64,000 bases of DNA from Pseudomonas sp. TH31 (GCF_016650815.1 NZ_JAEKEZ010000001.1:124001-188000), one strand, 5' to 3'. Shown: positions 1 through 9,765, counted from the first letter of the stretch. Program-made: numbers and translations. Notes: generated from the sequence alone by a model not told the origin.

Positions 1-1032
1 GAGCACGCGGTATTCTCGAGGCGAGCGTCCGGTCCAGCGTTTGAAGGCATGCCTGAAGTTGGCTGCATCGCTGTAGTTCAAATGCTCGGAAATCGCCTCG
101 GTGGTCATGGGCGTGTTCAGCAGGTAGCGGATAGCGAGTTTTTTACGTACTTCGACCAACAGTGCGTTGTAGGAAGTGCCGAGGACGTCCAGCCGGCGGC
201 GCAATGTGCGCGGCGACAAATGTAGCCGGTCGGCGACGTCGGAAAGGGAGGGGATGCTGTTGCTCGAATTGAGTAGCAGGTTTTGTACCTGATAGCTCAA
301 ATCGTACTTCTGGATTATTTCCTTGTGCTGCGCCTGGCAGACCAGTTTGCAGCTGCTGTGGGTGATGCTGTTGGATTGGGGCAGTTTGCGCTCCAGCCAT
401 TCCTCGGCAAACACCAGGCGAGTCTCACTGCCGTTCAGCCGTACCGGGACACCAAGAATCCGGCCAATTTCTTCTGCTTCGCTGGCGTTTCCGGTAAGGC
501 TCAAGTCGATGTATTCGGGATTGAAGTCCTTGCCCAGAATGTCGTGCAGCAGCGTGAGCAGCTTGGAGACTTCCAGGCACAGCCAGTACTTCCACTCCAG
601 AGAGACGAGCCCATATTGATCGAACAGTTTTAGCTCGGCTTGCCCAGCATGGCGATGCAGGCTCAAGCCGAATTTAAGATTGATCAACACACCAAAGGTG
701 CTGGCCGTTTCCAGAGCTTCCAGCAGTGTCGCACTGCTCAACATCGCAAAACCGACGATGCCATAGGAGGTCAGGTGCAAGCGCTGGCCCACCGTCAGGC
801 TGAGCAGAGGGTTCTGTGCAGCTTGTACGAATGCGCTATGGATCAGTTCCTGTTGGTTCAGCGAGATTTTTGTTTGCGGGTTGTACAGGTCCTGGATCGA
901 AAGCGACCCTGTCTTGACGCAGCTGCTGAGCGTGACCTCATCAAAACCGAGCAATCCCGCTGCGGCCAAAATTTCGGTCGTTGAAAATACCTTGTCGTCC
1001 AAGGTGACAGGGGTTGCTTCATTGATGCTCAT
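1..1032 (-). CDS. AraC-family transcriptional regulator (C-terminus cut by window edge)
   Basis: The reading frame is open from the window edge to an ATG at 1032, which is preceded by GAGGGCC about 9 bases upstream. The product starts MSINEATPVTLDDKVFSTTE. It has the N-terminal sensing region found in OruR/ArgR-like AraC proteins (Arabinose_bd type) and a C-terminal double helix-turn-helix, visible as SPRTLRRRL and, near the edge, ANFRHAFKRWTG. It is a close paralogue of the AraC protein at 8644-9765: both begin with a TLDDKVFST segment and both have the same tandem dyad element upstream. The ligand is unknown. About 344 residues are visible and only the extreme C-terminus can be missing. Confidence 0.9.
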   Translation of the reverse strand, partial: MSINEATPVTLDDKVFSTTEILAAAGLLGFDEVTLSSCVKTGSLSIQDLYNPQTKISLNQQELIHSAFVQAAQNPLLSLTVGQRLHLTSYGIVGFAMLSSATLLEALETASTFGVLINLKFGLSLHRHAGQAELKLFDQYGLVSLEWKYWLCLEVSKLLTLLHDILGKDFNPEYIDLSLTGNASEAEEIGRILGVPVRLNGSETRLVFAEEWLERKLPQSNSITHSSCKLVCQAQHKEIIQKYDLSYQVQNLLLNSSNSIPSLSDVADRLHLSPRTLRRRLDVLGTSYNALLVEVRKKLAIRYLLNTPMTTEAISEHLNYSDAANFRHAFKRWTGRSPREYRVL

Positions 1033-1609
1033 CGTACGGCCCTCGCAGGTGTTGCCAAGCAGGAAAGACTGGGGTGATGTCCGAGGTGTTGTGCCTGGAG
1101 ATCACTTCAGTTCATTCATGTGTAAAACGCGGTCAGGGCAGGCCGGGGGCGTGAGCAGGAGATTGGCGTCGATAGGCGGCGCGCAATGTTTGCTCGGTAA
1201 ACGAAGAATCCATCATGGCCGGTGGTCATTTGTGAACGATGACCATTGGCCGTGCTGTGAGCTGTCATTCTCATCTTTTTATCTCCTGACCTAAGGCGCT
1301 GCGTACAGGCCCTGTTTTTTGTTGATCTATGTAGGTAGGAATCGCTGTTATCTGACCTGGATTTCATTAGTAGGTCGTGTGACCTATTAAATTCGGTCGA
1401 TCGACCTAAGTCAAGCGTGTTTTCACAAATTGCTGCGCCCTGATGACGAGCGGAAGGGGGACTATCGAAAAGCCATGGCGCAGGCGTGTGCCAGAGCCAT
1501 CAGGGCTCTGGTATGGCGCATCATGATTGCGGCCGATGGCGCGCAAGCATCAAGAGGAGGGGCCGCGCTGCCGACAGTCGAGCAGCGACAGCGGGGTGGA
1601 TTGCCTATG
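1033..1609. other. Intergenic region between araC and the chemoreceptor gene
   Basis: This 577-base stretch contains no convincing gene. It carries the leader and promoter of the leftward araC gene and the tandem dyad element at 1371-1417. The part from 1420 to 1609 lies beyond the stop of the chemoreceptor gene and shows nothing recognisable. Confidence 0.6.
1371..1417. promoter_or_regulatory. Tandem operator dyads, copy 1
   Basis: Two dyads are present: TAGGTC-N4-GACCTA (1371-1386) and GGTCGATCGACC (1395-1406). Their centres are 22 bp apart, two helical turns. The 47-bp block matches the block at 9958-10004 at 41 positions, including the spacing. Dyads of this size suit a TetR-type dimer; the TetR gene at 10142 is the nearest candidate (inference). 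Confidence 0.75.
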
Positions 1610-3751
1610 TCAGGCGCGGAACTGCTGAACCTTTTCGCTGAGTGTCTGGGCCAATTGATCAAGTTCCGAATTGATCTGCGCGGATTCGTTGCCGCTCACG
1701 CTCAAGGCTTGGGTCAGATCTCGAATATTGTTCACGTTCAGATTAACTTCCTCGGCGACCGCGCTTTGCTCTTCAGTCGCGGTGGCGATTTGCAGGTTCA
1801 TCTCGTTTATCTGGCCGATGGCATTGGTAATGTTTTGCAGCGACTCGACCACCTTACCCACCTCGTCGACGCTGACCTGTGTCAGCTCATGGCTGTCTTG
1901 CATCGCACCGACCACGGTATCGGTGTCCTGCAGCAACGACTCGATGACTTTCTGACTTTCAATGACAGAGTCTTGAGTGCGCTTGGCCAGCGTCCTGACT
2001 TCGTCGGCGACCACGGCGAAACCTCGACCTGCTTCACCTGCCCGGGCAGCCTCAATGGCGGCGTTCAGAGCCAGAAGGTTGGTCTGCTCGGCAATGCTTC
2101 TGATGACCTCGAGCACACTGCTGATCTGGCTGCTGCTGGTGGCGAGGTTTTTGACCTGAGCCATGGTTCCGGTCATCCCCAGTGCCAGCTTGTCGATGGC
2201 CTGCGTTGCATGCTCGATAATGTGCCTGGCTTGTAACGCTGCCTTGTCGGTGTCTTGCGCCGCCTGGGCGGCGCAAGAGGTGCTGCGTGCGACCTCTTGG
2301 GCCGTGGCGGCCATTTCGGTAGAGGCGGTGGCCACCTGATCGACTTCGCCAGCCTGTTGCTGAAGGCGTTCACGTGACTGACTGGCGACGACGGAGGCCT
2401 GAGCGGCCGCTTCTCGGGTTTGCTGGGCGGCGTCCTGTATGTCGCGGACGATGGGCTGTAGTTTGTCCAGAAAACGGTTGAGCCAGCCGGTGAGTTCGCC
2501 CAGCTCATTTTTTTGCGCGTAGGTAATGCGTTTGGTCAGATCACCGTCACCGACTGCGATCTCTCGAATCATGTCCGTAATGGATTTGAGCGGGCGGAAC
2601 ACTTTATGCGTGCTCAACGCAATGAGGGCCAAGCCTATGATCGCCAGCAGGGCACCGAGACCCACAACCCTGACCGTCGAATCATAGCGTTGGGTATCGA
2701 GTTGCGTGCCCAGAGTGTTGGCCGGTGCCATCAACACGTCCCATGGCACGTCTATCTTCACTGACCAAGGGGCCGCTCCAGGTAAGGGTTCGAAGGACGA
2801 CAGCAGTTGAAAGGTGTCGCCATTCTGTTGGCTACGGGTCGTTCCCGTCGTTTCTGCGGCATTAATTTGTTGCTGGCTGCCAAGTCCGACTGCGTCGGAC
2901 ATTTTTCCGCTGGCTTGCTCATTCGAGCTATTGGCGGCGACCACGCCAGTGTTGCTGAGAACGCTAACAGTTGCTTTGCCTGCATAGAGCGATGCGGCCA
3001 ATTCCTGGCTCTGTTTCTGCAAATCGGTGATGTTGATGTCGATAGCAACAACGCCTATGAAACGGGCATTTTCAATCACGGGCACCGCCAAAGAAATCAA
3101 CCGGACAGGGTTGCCGTCTAGTACGTCGGCGTAGGGCGAGGTGAGACAGGGGGCCAATGTCTGTTTCACGCAGACATACCAATAGTTGTACGGAACTCCG
3201 CTGGCATCCGGGGTTGTTCTGTTGAACATTTCCTCTTCGAAGACGCTCATCTCTGGGTGTCCAGGGCGGGTTTGTGACCAGTAACTGGAATAGCGGCCTG
3301 TGGCATTGCCACCCAGCTCGGAATTGCCCTGGAAATCGGCATCACCCGCTGCGAGGGCATTGGGCTCGAACGCAACGAAAATACCGAGTAGCTCGGGATG
3401 GGCTGCTAATGTGAGCCTGGTTTGCTGCAGGAGATTGCGGCGAGTATCGCTTTCGTTCGAAAGCCCTTCGGTAATCTGCCCACGCATATACAGAAACTGC
3501 CTGGACAGGTCGTTAGCCAGCAACAACGCATCATCGAACTTTTTCTTCACCTGCAGACGCTGAACTTCGCCACTGCTCGTCAGCTGTCGGCGCGCGGCCT
3601 CTTCGAGTGTTGCACTGCTGCGTTCGCGTATGAGGCGGTCTGCTTTGTTCGCTTCGTAGAGGTTGGTGCCGATCACCGCGCCCAGTGTCAGTGTCGAACA
3701 CAGCCCGGTCAGGGCCACGATTTTGAGTTTGATCGAGAGAGTACGTGGCAT
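1610..3751 (-). CDS. Methyl-accepting chemotaxis protein with periplasmic double-Cache-like sensor
   Basis: Transmembrane chemoreceptor that signals ligand binding to CheA/CheW. It has a membrane segment at about residues 7-29, a roughly 330-residue periplasmic region with dCache features ([21 protein letters not shown]), a second membrane segment near 363-383, a HAMP domain ([20 protein letters not shown]) and the conserved signalling tip ([19 protein letters not shown]). The ATG at 3751 gives 713 residues; an upstream TTG would add 14 residues in front of the membrane anchor and is less likely. It is the last gene of a leftward run containing two imine-reductase-like genes, a dioxygenase and a transaminase, so it probably senses the compound these enzymes handle (inference). 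The ligand cannot be named. Confidence 0.93.
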   Translation of the reverse strand: MPRTLSIKLKIVALTGLCSTLTLGAVIGTNLYEANKADRLIRERSSATLEEAARRQLTSSGEVQRLQVKKKFDDALLLANDLSRQFLYMRGQITEGLSNESDTRRNLLQQTRLTLAAHPELLGIFVAFEPNALAAGDADFQGNSELGGNATGRYSSYWSQTRPGHPEMSVFEEEMFNRTTPDASGVPYNYWYVCVKQTLAPCLTSPYADVLDGNPVRLISLAVPVIENARFIGVVAIDINITDLQKQSQELAASLYAGKATVSVLSNTGVVAANSSNEQASGKMSDAVGLGSQQQINAAETTGTTRSQQNGDTFQLLSSFEPLPGAAPWSVKIDVPWDVLMAPANTLGTQLDTQRYDSTVRVVGLGALLAIIGLALIALSTHKVFRPLKSITDMIREIAVGDGDLTKRITYAQKNELGELTGWLNRFLDKLQPIVRDIQDAAQQTREAAAQASVVASQSRERLQQQAGEVDQVATASTEMAATAQEVARSTSCAAQAAQDTDKAALQARHIIEHATQAIDKLALGMTGTMAQVKNLATSSSQISSVLEVIRSIAEQTNLLALNAAIEAARAGEAGRGFAVVADEVRTLAKRTQDSVIESQKVIESLLQDTDTVVGAMQDSHELTQVSVDEVGKVVESLQNITNAIGQINEMNLQIATATEEQSAVAEEVNLNVNNIRDLTQALSVSGNESAQINSELDQLAQTLSEKVQQFRA

Positions 3752-3800
3752 GTCGACGCAGCCTGATAGCGAGAGGAGAGAGGGGCGAGTCAAACGCCGG

Positions 3801-4328
3801 TCATGGTTCCAGAATGGCGCCGCAATCGGTGCCCAAATAGGTCAACGAACTGCTGAGTTTCTGGCACAGCGGTTTCAGGCGTTCGAAAGCCCGGCGTGGT
3901 CCGGAGCAACGGAGTTGCCAGGCGCTGTGGCTTGAGTCTGGCGCGGGGCTGTCGAGGCGGATTTCCAGGTAGTCGATATGCTCGCTACGAGCCCATTCGC
4001 CCATGGAGCGTGCCGATGCGGCGGGGCGCGTGTGCGAAGTGTTGAAACTGATCAACGCTTTGCCGTGCAGGCCAAAGGTGGTTTCAGGACTGCATAGCCT
4101 TGCATTCATCAGGAGCTGATCCGGAAAACAGGCAATGACCACATCGCTGGCTTCGATGGCCTGCTCCAGGTTGCGCAGCAGTTTGACGCCATCGCAGGGC
4201 GCCACCAGATTGCACCGCAACGGATCGAGCCCTGCCACCTGGAAACCCTGGCCCGCCAGGATGCGTGCGATGTTGCTGCCCACAGTGTCCAGGCCGATGA
4301 TTGCGATTCTGTCAGGGGGTGTGGTCAT
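3801..4328 (-). CDS. Rossmann-domain remnant related to imine reductase / beta-hydroxyacid dehydrogenase
   Basis: A 175-residue protein that matches only the N-terminal nucleotide-binding half of the 6-phosphogluconate-dehydrogenase-like family. The start [17 protein letters not shown] resembles the family dinucleotide motif, but Asp replaces the second Gly of GxGxxG. The all-helical C-terminal dimerisation domain, which completes the active site, is absent: the protein stops at the point where the linker helix would begin ([12 protein letters not shown]). It lies 12 bases after the intact homologue at 4341-5246. It may be a decayed tandem duplicate or a stand-alone binding protein; catalytic activity is unlikely. 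Confidence 0.7.
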   Translation of the reverse strand: MTTPPDRIAIIGLDTVGSNIARILAGQGFQVAGLDPLRCNLVAPCDGVKLLRNLEQAIEASDVVIACFPDQLLMNARLCSPETTFGLHGKALISFNTSHTRPAASARSMGEWARSEHIDYLEIRLDSPAPDSSHSAWQLRCSGPRRAFERLKPLCQKLSSSLTYLGTDCGAILEP

Positions 4329-4340
4329 GTCAGTTCTCCG

Positions 4341-5246
4341 TCAGTCGAAGAGGGCTATATCAGGGGTGCATGGCGCGGAACAGCGAAGCGATGTCTTGCT
4401 CGCCCATGCCTTTTTCTGCGCCATGTTGCAGTAGGTAAGGAACGCATCGGTGGCCGCGTATGGGGCGTTGGCACTGCGCAAGGCATCGCGGACGATTTCC
4501 TGGCCGGCGACATGGACATCGACAGACGCCTGGTCACCGCCGTAGTTATCGTCCTTGATGCGGTCGCTGGCTGTTTTGATCCCGTCTGCCAGCATCTCGA
4601 TCATGATCGGCGAAAGTTGCTCGAACGCCTGTGGCGTCACGCCGGCGCTGCTTGCCAGAACGGCACCTTCGAGCCAGGCGGCGAGGGCGCCGAAATAGAA
4701 CGCATACAACGCAAGGTAGGTCGGGGTGCAGGTGGTTGGGTCAGGCCCGAGGTATTTCGGGTTGCCAGCCAGCACGCGCAGCGTGCTTTCGTGCAGGGTG
4801 TAGGCGGCGTGATTTCCGGAGTACAGGATGGCTGTGTTGAGCCCTCCAATATCCTTCGGATAACACATGATTCCGCCGTCCAGATAAATGCCGTTGTGCC
4901 GTTCAACGAAACTGCAGATGCGTTTCACATCGGCCACGGTGCCGGTACTGAGGTTGACGATGGTGCGTCCCTGTAGGTCCAGGGAATCGTGTAAGTCATG
5001 CAAAACAGCTTCAGCGGCCAACTTGTCGATCATGCAAATAATGATCAACTGACTGCCCGTGACTGCGTTTGCAATATCGACGGCAACCGTAGCGCCGGCA
5101 CTTGCGAGCGCAACACAGCGCTCCGGGCTGCGGTTCCACACGGTCACCGGATAACCGTTCTGTAGCAACGTCTTTGCAAGCGTACTGCCCATTGCCCCCA
5201 TGCCGAGAATGCTGACGCTGTTGTCGACCGAGTTAGTCAAAGACAT
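4341..5246 (-). CDS. NAD(P)-dependent oxidoreductase of the imine reductase type (Tyr-type)
   Basis: A 301-residue protein with an N-terminal Rossmann domain (SILGMGAMGSTLAKTLL; NRSPER after the second strand suggests NADPH) and the helical C-terminal half of imine reductases and beta-hydroxyacid dehydrogenases. The start at 5246 (MSLTNSV) is chosen because the frame then begins just before the first strand; the upstream extension is hydrophobic and unlike the family. The catalytic Lys of beta-hydroxyacid dehydrogenases is not found. At the position where (R)-type imine reductases carry Asp this protein has Tyr177, aligned with Asp172 of the homologue at 7691. Likely role: reduction of a C=N bond, or the reverse amine oxidation; the substrate is unknown. 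Confidence 0.8.
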   Translation of the reverse strand: MSLTNSVDNSVSILGMGAMGSTLAKTLLQNGYPVTVWNRSPERCVALASAGATVAVDIANAVTGSQLIIICMIDKLAAEAVLHDLHDSLDLQGRTIVNLSTGTVADVKRICSFVERHNGIYLDGGIMCYPKDIGGLNTAILYSGNHAAYTLHESTLRVLAGNPKYLGPDPTTCTPTYLALYAFYFGALAAWLEGAVLASSAGVTPQAFEQLSPIMIEMLADGIKTASDRIKDDNYGGDQASVDVHVAGQEIVRDALRSANAPYAATDAFLTYCNMAQKKAWASKTSLRCSAPCTPDIALFD

Positions 5247-5393
5247 GGCAAGCCTCACAAAAAAAGCCAAAAACAGGCGATCGAACAGCAAACATGTGCC
5301 GGGAAAAGGCCGTTACTTGAAAGCACTGAAGCCAGGCTCGAAAAAACCGTGGACAGTCTTGCCGAGCACTATCCACGGTTTGCGCGACGAGGC

Positions 5394-6275
5394 TTATTTC
5401 GGAGGATTCAGGCCGATGTAATCGGCGATCTCTTCGTAATTGACCTGCCACAGACCAGGCAGGCCATACAGGTCGGCGGTGAAGGAACGGAATCCCAGTA
5501 TTTGCTGCACGCGCGGTGTCAGTGTCCGGACCAGGTCCATGTTGACGACAAATGGATAGGCCTCTTCTGGTACGAGCCAACCCAGGTTGAAGGTGAAGGC
5601 CACGCCGCGGCGGTACTGATCGGCGGTGACGTTGGCGCCGCCGCCATGGGCGATCTTTCCGGTAAAGAACAATGCATCGCCGGGCTCCAGGATCGCCGGT
5701 ACGGTCTGATCATGGGTGCCCCGGTCGTTGTAGTCGGGCCAGTTCTGACTCCCCGGGATGATCCGGGTGGCACCGTTCTCTTCGGTAAACGGCGTGAGTG
5801 CAATCAGGAAGTTACAGATCACGTCCGGGGCCTTGACGCCCATTTCCTTGAACGCCATGTAGTTCTCGAAATCGCGGTGTAGCGGTTGAGGCTTGTTACC
5901 TGGCCCAATCTCGATGACTTGAGCGGTGCCCATCCAGTAAGTGTCACACCATGGGCTGAGGATCGCGTGGGCCAGCTGATGGACTTTGTCGTGATCGATG
6001 ATTTCTTCACGGAAGGTCTTGCTGTGAGTCACCAGGTTGGTCAAACGTTTGGTTTGAGCACCGTGGAAATCCTGGGCCCCTTCATTGGTCTTGGAGGACC
6101 CGGCTGGAATCTTGTCCATTTCCGGTTGGATCTCGGCGTTGAATCGAGCGACTTGCTCTGCGTTCAACAAGCCCTTGATGATGACACCCGCGTCCTCGGC
6201 GAGGATCTTCAGAACCTCTTCCTTGGGGGTATCAATCGTGATTTCCTTGAAGACGTTTTTGCTTGTGCTAGCCAT
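5394..6275 (-). CDS. Phytanoyl-CoA dioxygenase (PhyH) family Fe(II)/2-oxoglutarate oxygenase
   Basis: A 293-residue double-stranded beta-helix oxygenase. The iron triad is visible as His133-x-Asp135 (LHRDFENY) and His209 (GKIAHGGG), and an Arg near 222 (RRGVAF) fits the 2-oxoglutarate salt bridge. Family members hydroxylate or desaturate small molecules using O2 and 2-oxoglutarate. The layout, with HRD and AHGGG about 75 residues apart, also resembles the oxygenases of natural-product pathways. The ATG at 6275 is preceded by GAAAGG; a TTG two codons earlier is the alternative. It follows the transaminase gene by 95 bases and precedes the imine reductase gene by 147, which suggests one leftward operon. 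Confidence 0.88.
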   Translation of the reverse strand: MASTSKNVFKEITIDTPKEEVLKILAEDAGVIIKGLLNAEQVARFNAEIQPEMDKIPAGSSKTNEGAQDFHGAQTKRLTNLVTHSKTFREEIIDHDKVHQLAHAILSPWCDTYWMGTAQVIEIGPGNKPQPLHRDFENYMAFKEMGVKAPDVICNFLIALTPFTEENGATRIIPGSQNWPDYNDRGTHDQTVPAILEPGDALFFTGKIAHGGGANVTADQYRRGVAFTFNLGWLVPEEAYPFVVNMDLVRTLTPRVQQILGFRSFTADLYGLPGLWQVNYEEIADYIGLNPPK

Positions 6276-6370
6276 GGTCAAAACCTTTCGTCAGGCTGAA
6301 TAGGGTGGGTGGATTGAAGGGGGGCAGAAGCGGCTTTGCGCAGAGGAAAGCCCCAGGCTCAACGCGACCC

Positions 6371-7351
6371 TCAAGTGGGGTGGCTGTAATCGACTGGGGT
6401 GCCCAGCCAGCCATCCCAGCGTTTGGTCCAATAAAGGTTGTGCAGTGTTGTTGTCAGTTCGCCAGGGCCTGCTTTACCCCCGAGCACTTTGCCGTCGACG
6501 GAGTTGACGGGCATGACTCCTCCAGCGGTGGAGGTCAAGAAGGCTTCGTCGGCGTTGCGCAGTTGCTCGACGTGAACTTTTTCGACATGAATTGGCATAC
6601 CGATTTGTGCTGCCAGTTCAAGGGCGGTTTTTCGGGTAATACCTTCCAGGCAGCCGGCGTCGGGAGTGAACAGTTCCCCGTCCTTGATCAGGAAGATGTT
6701 TGAGCCGGGAGCTTCAGTCAGGTTGTCCTTGGCATCACACAGCACCGACCAGTCGGACTTGTTCCGCCCGGCCTCGAACAGCGAAAGCTTGAGGTCCATC
6801 CAGTGGAAATTCTTGGCGGTCGGGTCCACGGACTCGGGTGGGATACGAAGGTATTTTTGGCTGACCATCAGATCGATACCGCGAGTACGCTGTTCGTCCG
6901 GGCAGATAAATACATACGGCACTACGAAGGCGTAGAAGCGGTTTTCGTAGTTGTCCGGATTTTTGCGCCGAGCGCTGTCCTGCGGTTTGCCACGGGTGAC
7001 CGCCCACCAGACGTAAGCTTCTTTGGTACCCGCCTGCTTCACCAGCGTGGTGAGGATGTCGATGGTCTGAGCCTTGGTGTAAGGGTTGCGCAAGTAGAAC
7101 TTGGCACAGCCCCTTTCGAAGCGTTCCAGGTGATCTTCCAGACGAAACAGCCAGCCCTTGCTGACGCTGACTACGTCATAGACGGCGTCAGCCTGTGTGA
7201 AACCCAGGTCGGATAAGGGAACGGTGGCGTGATCAAGATCGGCGTAGATGCCGTTGGTGAAGGCCGACCCATGAGCGTACTTCGGATCGAAGGCGGCACG
7301 GGCGTGAGCCGGGTCATTCAGCATGATGTGTTGTGCTTGGATGATGCTCAT
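6371..7351 (-). CDS. Class IV PLP aminotransferase resembling (R)-selective amine transaminases
   Basis: A 326-residue fold-type IV PLP enzyme (branched-chain aminotransferase / D-amino acid aminotransferase superfamily). The PLP lysine is Lys180 in DPTAKNFHWMDL, and the cofactor-binding Glu213 lies in NLTEAPGSN. GITRKTALELA and the late TSTAGGVMPV segment are also typical. From memory, both the numbering and these motifs match the fungal (R)-amine transaminases more closely than IlvE. It probably transfers an amino group between an amine or amino acid and a keto acid. It is the first gene of the leftward operon running to the chemoreceptor, with regulon site S1 about 100 bases upstream. Confidence 0.85.
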   Translation of the reverse strand: MSIIQAQHIMLNDPAHARAAFDPKYAHGSAFTNGIYADLDHATVPLSDLGFTQADAVYDVVSVSKGWLFRLEDHLERFERGCAKFYLRNPYTKAQTIDILTTLVKQAGTKEAYVWWAVTRGKPQDSARRKNPDNYENRFYAFVVPYVFICPDEQRTRGIDLMVSQKYLRIPPESVDPTAKNFHWMDLKLSLFEAGRNKSDWSVLCDAKDNLTEAPGSNIFLIKDGELFTPDAGCLEGITRKTALELAAQIGMPIHVEKVHVEQLRNADEAFLTSTAGGVMPVNSVDGKVLGGKAGPGELTTTLHNLYWTKRWDGWLGTPVDYSHPT

Positions 7352-7451
7352 TTTTGATATCTATCCACCGTTGAAGATGGGCTTTGCCGCCGCGTCCGCC
7401 GCTCGGTCATCTAGCCCGTGAGCTCATAGTAGAGGCGTCCCGACATCCTCC

Positions 7452-7473
7452 AACAGGTGAGCGGGGGCCAAAA
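7452..7473 (-). promoter_or_regulatory. Regulon site S1 upstream of the transaminase operon
   Basis: Read on the minus strand this is TTTTGGCC-N6-CACCTGT, a full match to the six-site consensus TTTTGRCC-N6-CRCCTKT. The similarity to site S2 (19661-19682) continues downstream into a CTCTAC..TGAG block that may cover the promoter. It starts 101 bases from the transaminase ATG. Confidence 0.75.
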
Positions 7474-7690
7474 TTCAAATGCTCGACGGCCACAACTTTT
7501 GACACTCGACTTTGGTCGTTTCAACCCCTTTGAACAGTGGGGTGGTGTTGATTCGCTCACGGATATCACGATCAGCCAAGGACTCTTTGTTGGCCATAAA
7601 TCACCTTTTTCAATCATGCGAGCCTGCCTAGAGTTAGCCCGGCATCACGCTCTGTGTCGCCGAGTTGTTTATTCGTCAGAAGGGTTTGAT

Positions 7691-8563
7691 ATGGAAAAGT
7701 CCGACGTTACGTTCATTGGGTTGGGGCAAATGGGCGCCGCCCTGGTTTCGCCATTTCTTCAGGCGGGGTTGACTGCCACGGTGTGGAACAGATCGCCCGA
7801 CAAAAGCGCGGCCCTGGTGAAATCGGGTGCTCGTATGGCGACCAGCTTCGAGCACGCCATTGCCGCCTCAGAGCTGATCATTGTCTGTTTGGCCGATTAC
7901 GAAACCAGTAACGCGTTGTTCCATGTCGAGGCGATAAAGCCGCTACTCAAAGACAGAACGGTGGTGCAGTTCACCACGGGGAACGAAAGCGAAGCGCGTC
8001 TCGGCGCGCAGTGGGCCGAGCAATTCGGTGTGCGCTATCTGGACGGGGCAATCATGGATTACCCGACCCAGGTGGGTAAGCCTGAGTGCATGTTGCTGGT
8101 ATCGGGTGAGCGCGACGTCTGGGGCAACTGGGAGTCAAAACTCAAGCTGCTGGGAGGGCGTATGACCTATGTCGGCGAGAAGCCCGAGGCCGCCAATCTG
8201 CTCGACGGTGGGCTGTTGACCATTATGTACGGCAGCGCCTTCGGCCTGATGCAGAGTGCGGCGATGCTGGCTGCTGAGGGCGTCGATATCAAGACGCTGA
8301 AAGGCGCGCTGGATGTCTTCAAACCTGTCATTGAAGCCACTTGGCAACGGACGGTCGATCTGGTCGATAAACAAGACTACTCCGGTAATGAAGCGTCCGT
8401 TCATGTGCATGCGCTAGGTGTGCGCTCTTTGCTCAAGCGCGCGAAACATGCGGGGGTGGAACATCGTCTGCTCGAGTTGTTTGCCGGCTACGTGGATGAG
8501 GCTGCTGCCAAAGGCTATGAGAAGGATGAATTACCGGCGGTGTACGAAGTGTTTCGACGCTGA
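7691..8563 (+). CDS. NAD(P)-dependent oxidoreductase of the imine reductase type (Asp-type)
   Basis: A 290-residue imine-reductase-like protein: Rossmann start VTFIGLGQMGAALVSPF, then NRSPDK (NADPH preference) and a helical C-terminal domain. Asp172 in ANLLDGG falls where Asp-type, usually (R)-selective, imine reductases carry their proton donor. AGAAGGG about 10 bases before the ATG at 7691 supports this start over an upstream one. The gene is transcribed away from the transaminase operon and ends at a strong shared terminator. Together with the Tyr-type homologue at 4341 the locus encodes both stereochemical classes. The substrate is unknown. Confidence 0.82.
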   Translation: MEKSDVTFIGLGQMGAALVSPFLQAGLTATVWNRSPDKSAALVKSGARMATSFEHAIAASELIIVCLADYETSNALFHVEAIKPLLKDRTVVQFTTGNESEARLGAQWAEQFGVRYLDGAIMDYPTQVGKPECMLLVSGERDVWGNWESKLKLLGGRMTYVGEKPEAANLLDGGLLTIMYGSAFGLMQSAAMLAAEGVDIKTLKGALDVFKPVIEATWQRTVDLVDKQDYSGNEASVHVHALGVRSLLKRAKHAGVEHRLLELFAGYVDEAAAKGYEKDELPAVYEVFRR

Positions 8564-8593
8564 AAGGCGTTTGGCGGCTGGCGATTTTTTATC

Positions 8594-8619
8594 AAGCTCC
8601 GATCGTTGATCGGAGCTTT
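8594..8619. terminator. Bidirectional intrinsic terminator
   Basis: AGCTCCGATC-gtt-GATCGGAGCT is a perfect 10-bp stem followed by TTTT on the plus strand and preceded by an A-containing stretch. It separates the convergent oxidoreductase and araC genes. Confidence 0.85.
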
Positions 8620-8643
8620 TCTCGTTCTACCGGTCAGGTTGAC

Positions 8644-9765
8644 TCAAGTGTGCCTTATGCTCGGAATGCTCGATGATCGACTATTGCCTGCAATAGCCTG
8701 CAGACCAATGGGCATGCAGTCGATCTCTCGATTCTGCGAACGAAACGCCTTGGGGCCAGTGCCAGTCCAGCGCTTGAAGGCATGACGAAAATTTGCAGCG
8801 TCGCTATAGCTGAGTTTTTCGGAGATGGCTTCAGTCGTCATTGGGGTGTCAAGCAGATAACTGATGGCCAGCTTTCTGCGAACACCTTCAAGGATCTGGT
8901 TGTAAGAGGTCTGTCCCGCTTCCAGGCGCCGTCGTAATGTACGGGGAGACAGGTGCAGTTGGTCAGCGATTTCCGGGAGGGTGGGAATGCGCTGGGTCGA
9001 TGACAACAGGATCCTTTGCACTTGATAACACAGGTCATAACGTTGGCTGATTTCCCGAAGCTGGTGTTTGCACAGGGTTTTGCAGGTGTTATGGGTGATG
9101 CTGTGAGACTGCGGCAACGAGGCAACCAAGTAACGGGTGTCGAAACAGATGCTATTTTCCGGGCTGTTCAGGGTCACAGATGTTTGCAGTAAACCGCTGA
9201 TGGAGTCGGCATCCTGTTCGCTCCCACTGACGTTCAAAGTGACCCGGGCTGGTGCGAAGTCCTGTCCCTGAATATCTCTGAGCAGCGTGAGCACTTTTGC
9301 GGTTTCCAGCAGCCCACAGCAGTATTTGTCCGCACCAAGTAAGGAGAAATGGTCGACCAAAGTGATTTTTGTCAGGCCATCCTGGTGCCCCAGACGCAGC
9401 TGTTGTTTCAAGTTCATCAGCAAGGCGAAGTCATTGGCAATATTGATTGCCTCTTCCAGCGTTGCGCTGCTCAGCAGTGTAAATCCGACCATGCCGTAGG
9501 CGGTCAGGTGCAACTGCTGGCCGACCCGCAGCGCCAGTAATGGGTCCTTGATGGCGGAGCAGCAGGAGGAGAGGACCATGAAAAGCTGATTCAAGGAGAC
9601 CCTGGTCGAAGGCTCATCCAGGGCCTGTTGTGTGAGCGCGGCGCTAGCAAGGCAATCTTCCACCGTATCTGGCCGATGTTTGGCGAGCGCGACCACGGCG
9701 AGGAGTTCGGCAGTCGAGAAAACCTTGTCGTCCAAGGTGATGGGTGACGTGTGTATTGAGACCAT
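8644..9765 (-). CDS. AraC-family transcriptional regulator
   Basis: A 373-residue regulator with an Arabinose_bd-type N-terminal half and a C-terminal AraC DNA-binding domain (LHLSPRTLRRRLE; DAANFRHAFKRWTGTG). About 27 extra residues follow the second helix-turn-helix, an unusual tail. The ATG at 9765 (MVSIHTS) has GAGGG 8 bases upstream. It is a paralogue of the protein encoded at 1-1032, and the two genes flank the transaminase/oxygenase operon in the same orientation. The tandem dyads at 9958-10004 lie about 190 bases upstream. Confidence 0.92.
   Translation of the reverse strand: MVSIHTSPITLDDKVFSTAELLAVVALAKHRPDTVEDCLASAALTQQALDEPSTRVSLNQLFMVLSSCCSAIKDPLLALRVGQQLHLTAYGMVGFTLLSSATLEEAINIANDFALLMNLKQQLRLGHQDGLTKITLVDHFSLLGADKYCCGLLETAKVLTLLRDIQGQDFAPARVTLNVSGSEQDADSISGLLQTSVTLNSPENSICFDTRYLVASLPQSHSITHNTCKTLCKHQLREISQRYDLCYQVQRILLSSTQRIPTLPEIADQLHLSPRTLRRRLEAGQTSYNQILEGVRRKLAISYLLDTPMTTEAISEKLSYSDAANFRHAFKRWTGTGPKAFRSQNREIDCMPIGLQAIAGNSRSSSIPSIRHT

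Noticed and set aside
1430..2236. 268-codon open frame on the plus strand
   Set aside because: Antisense shadow of the highly conserved signalling domain of the chemoreceptor.
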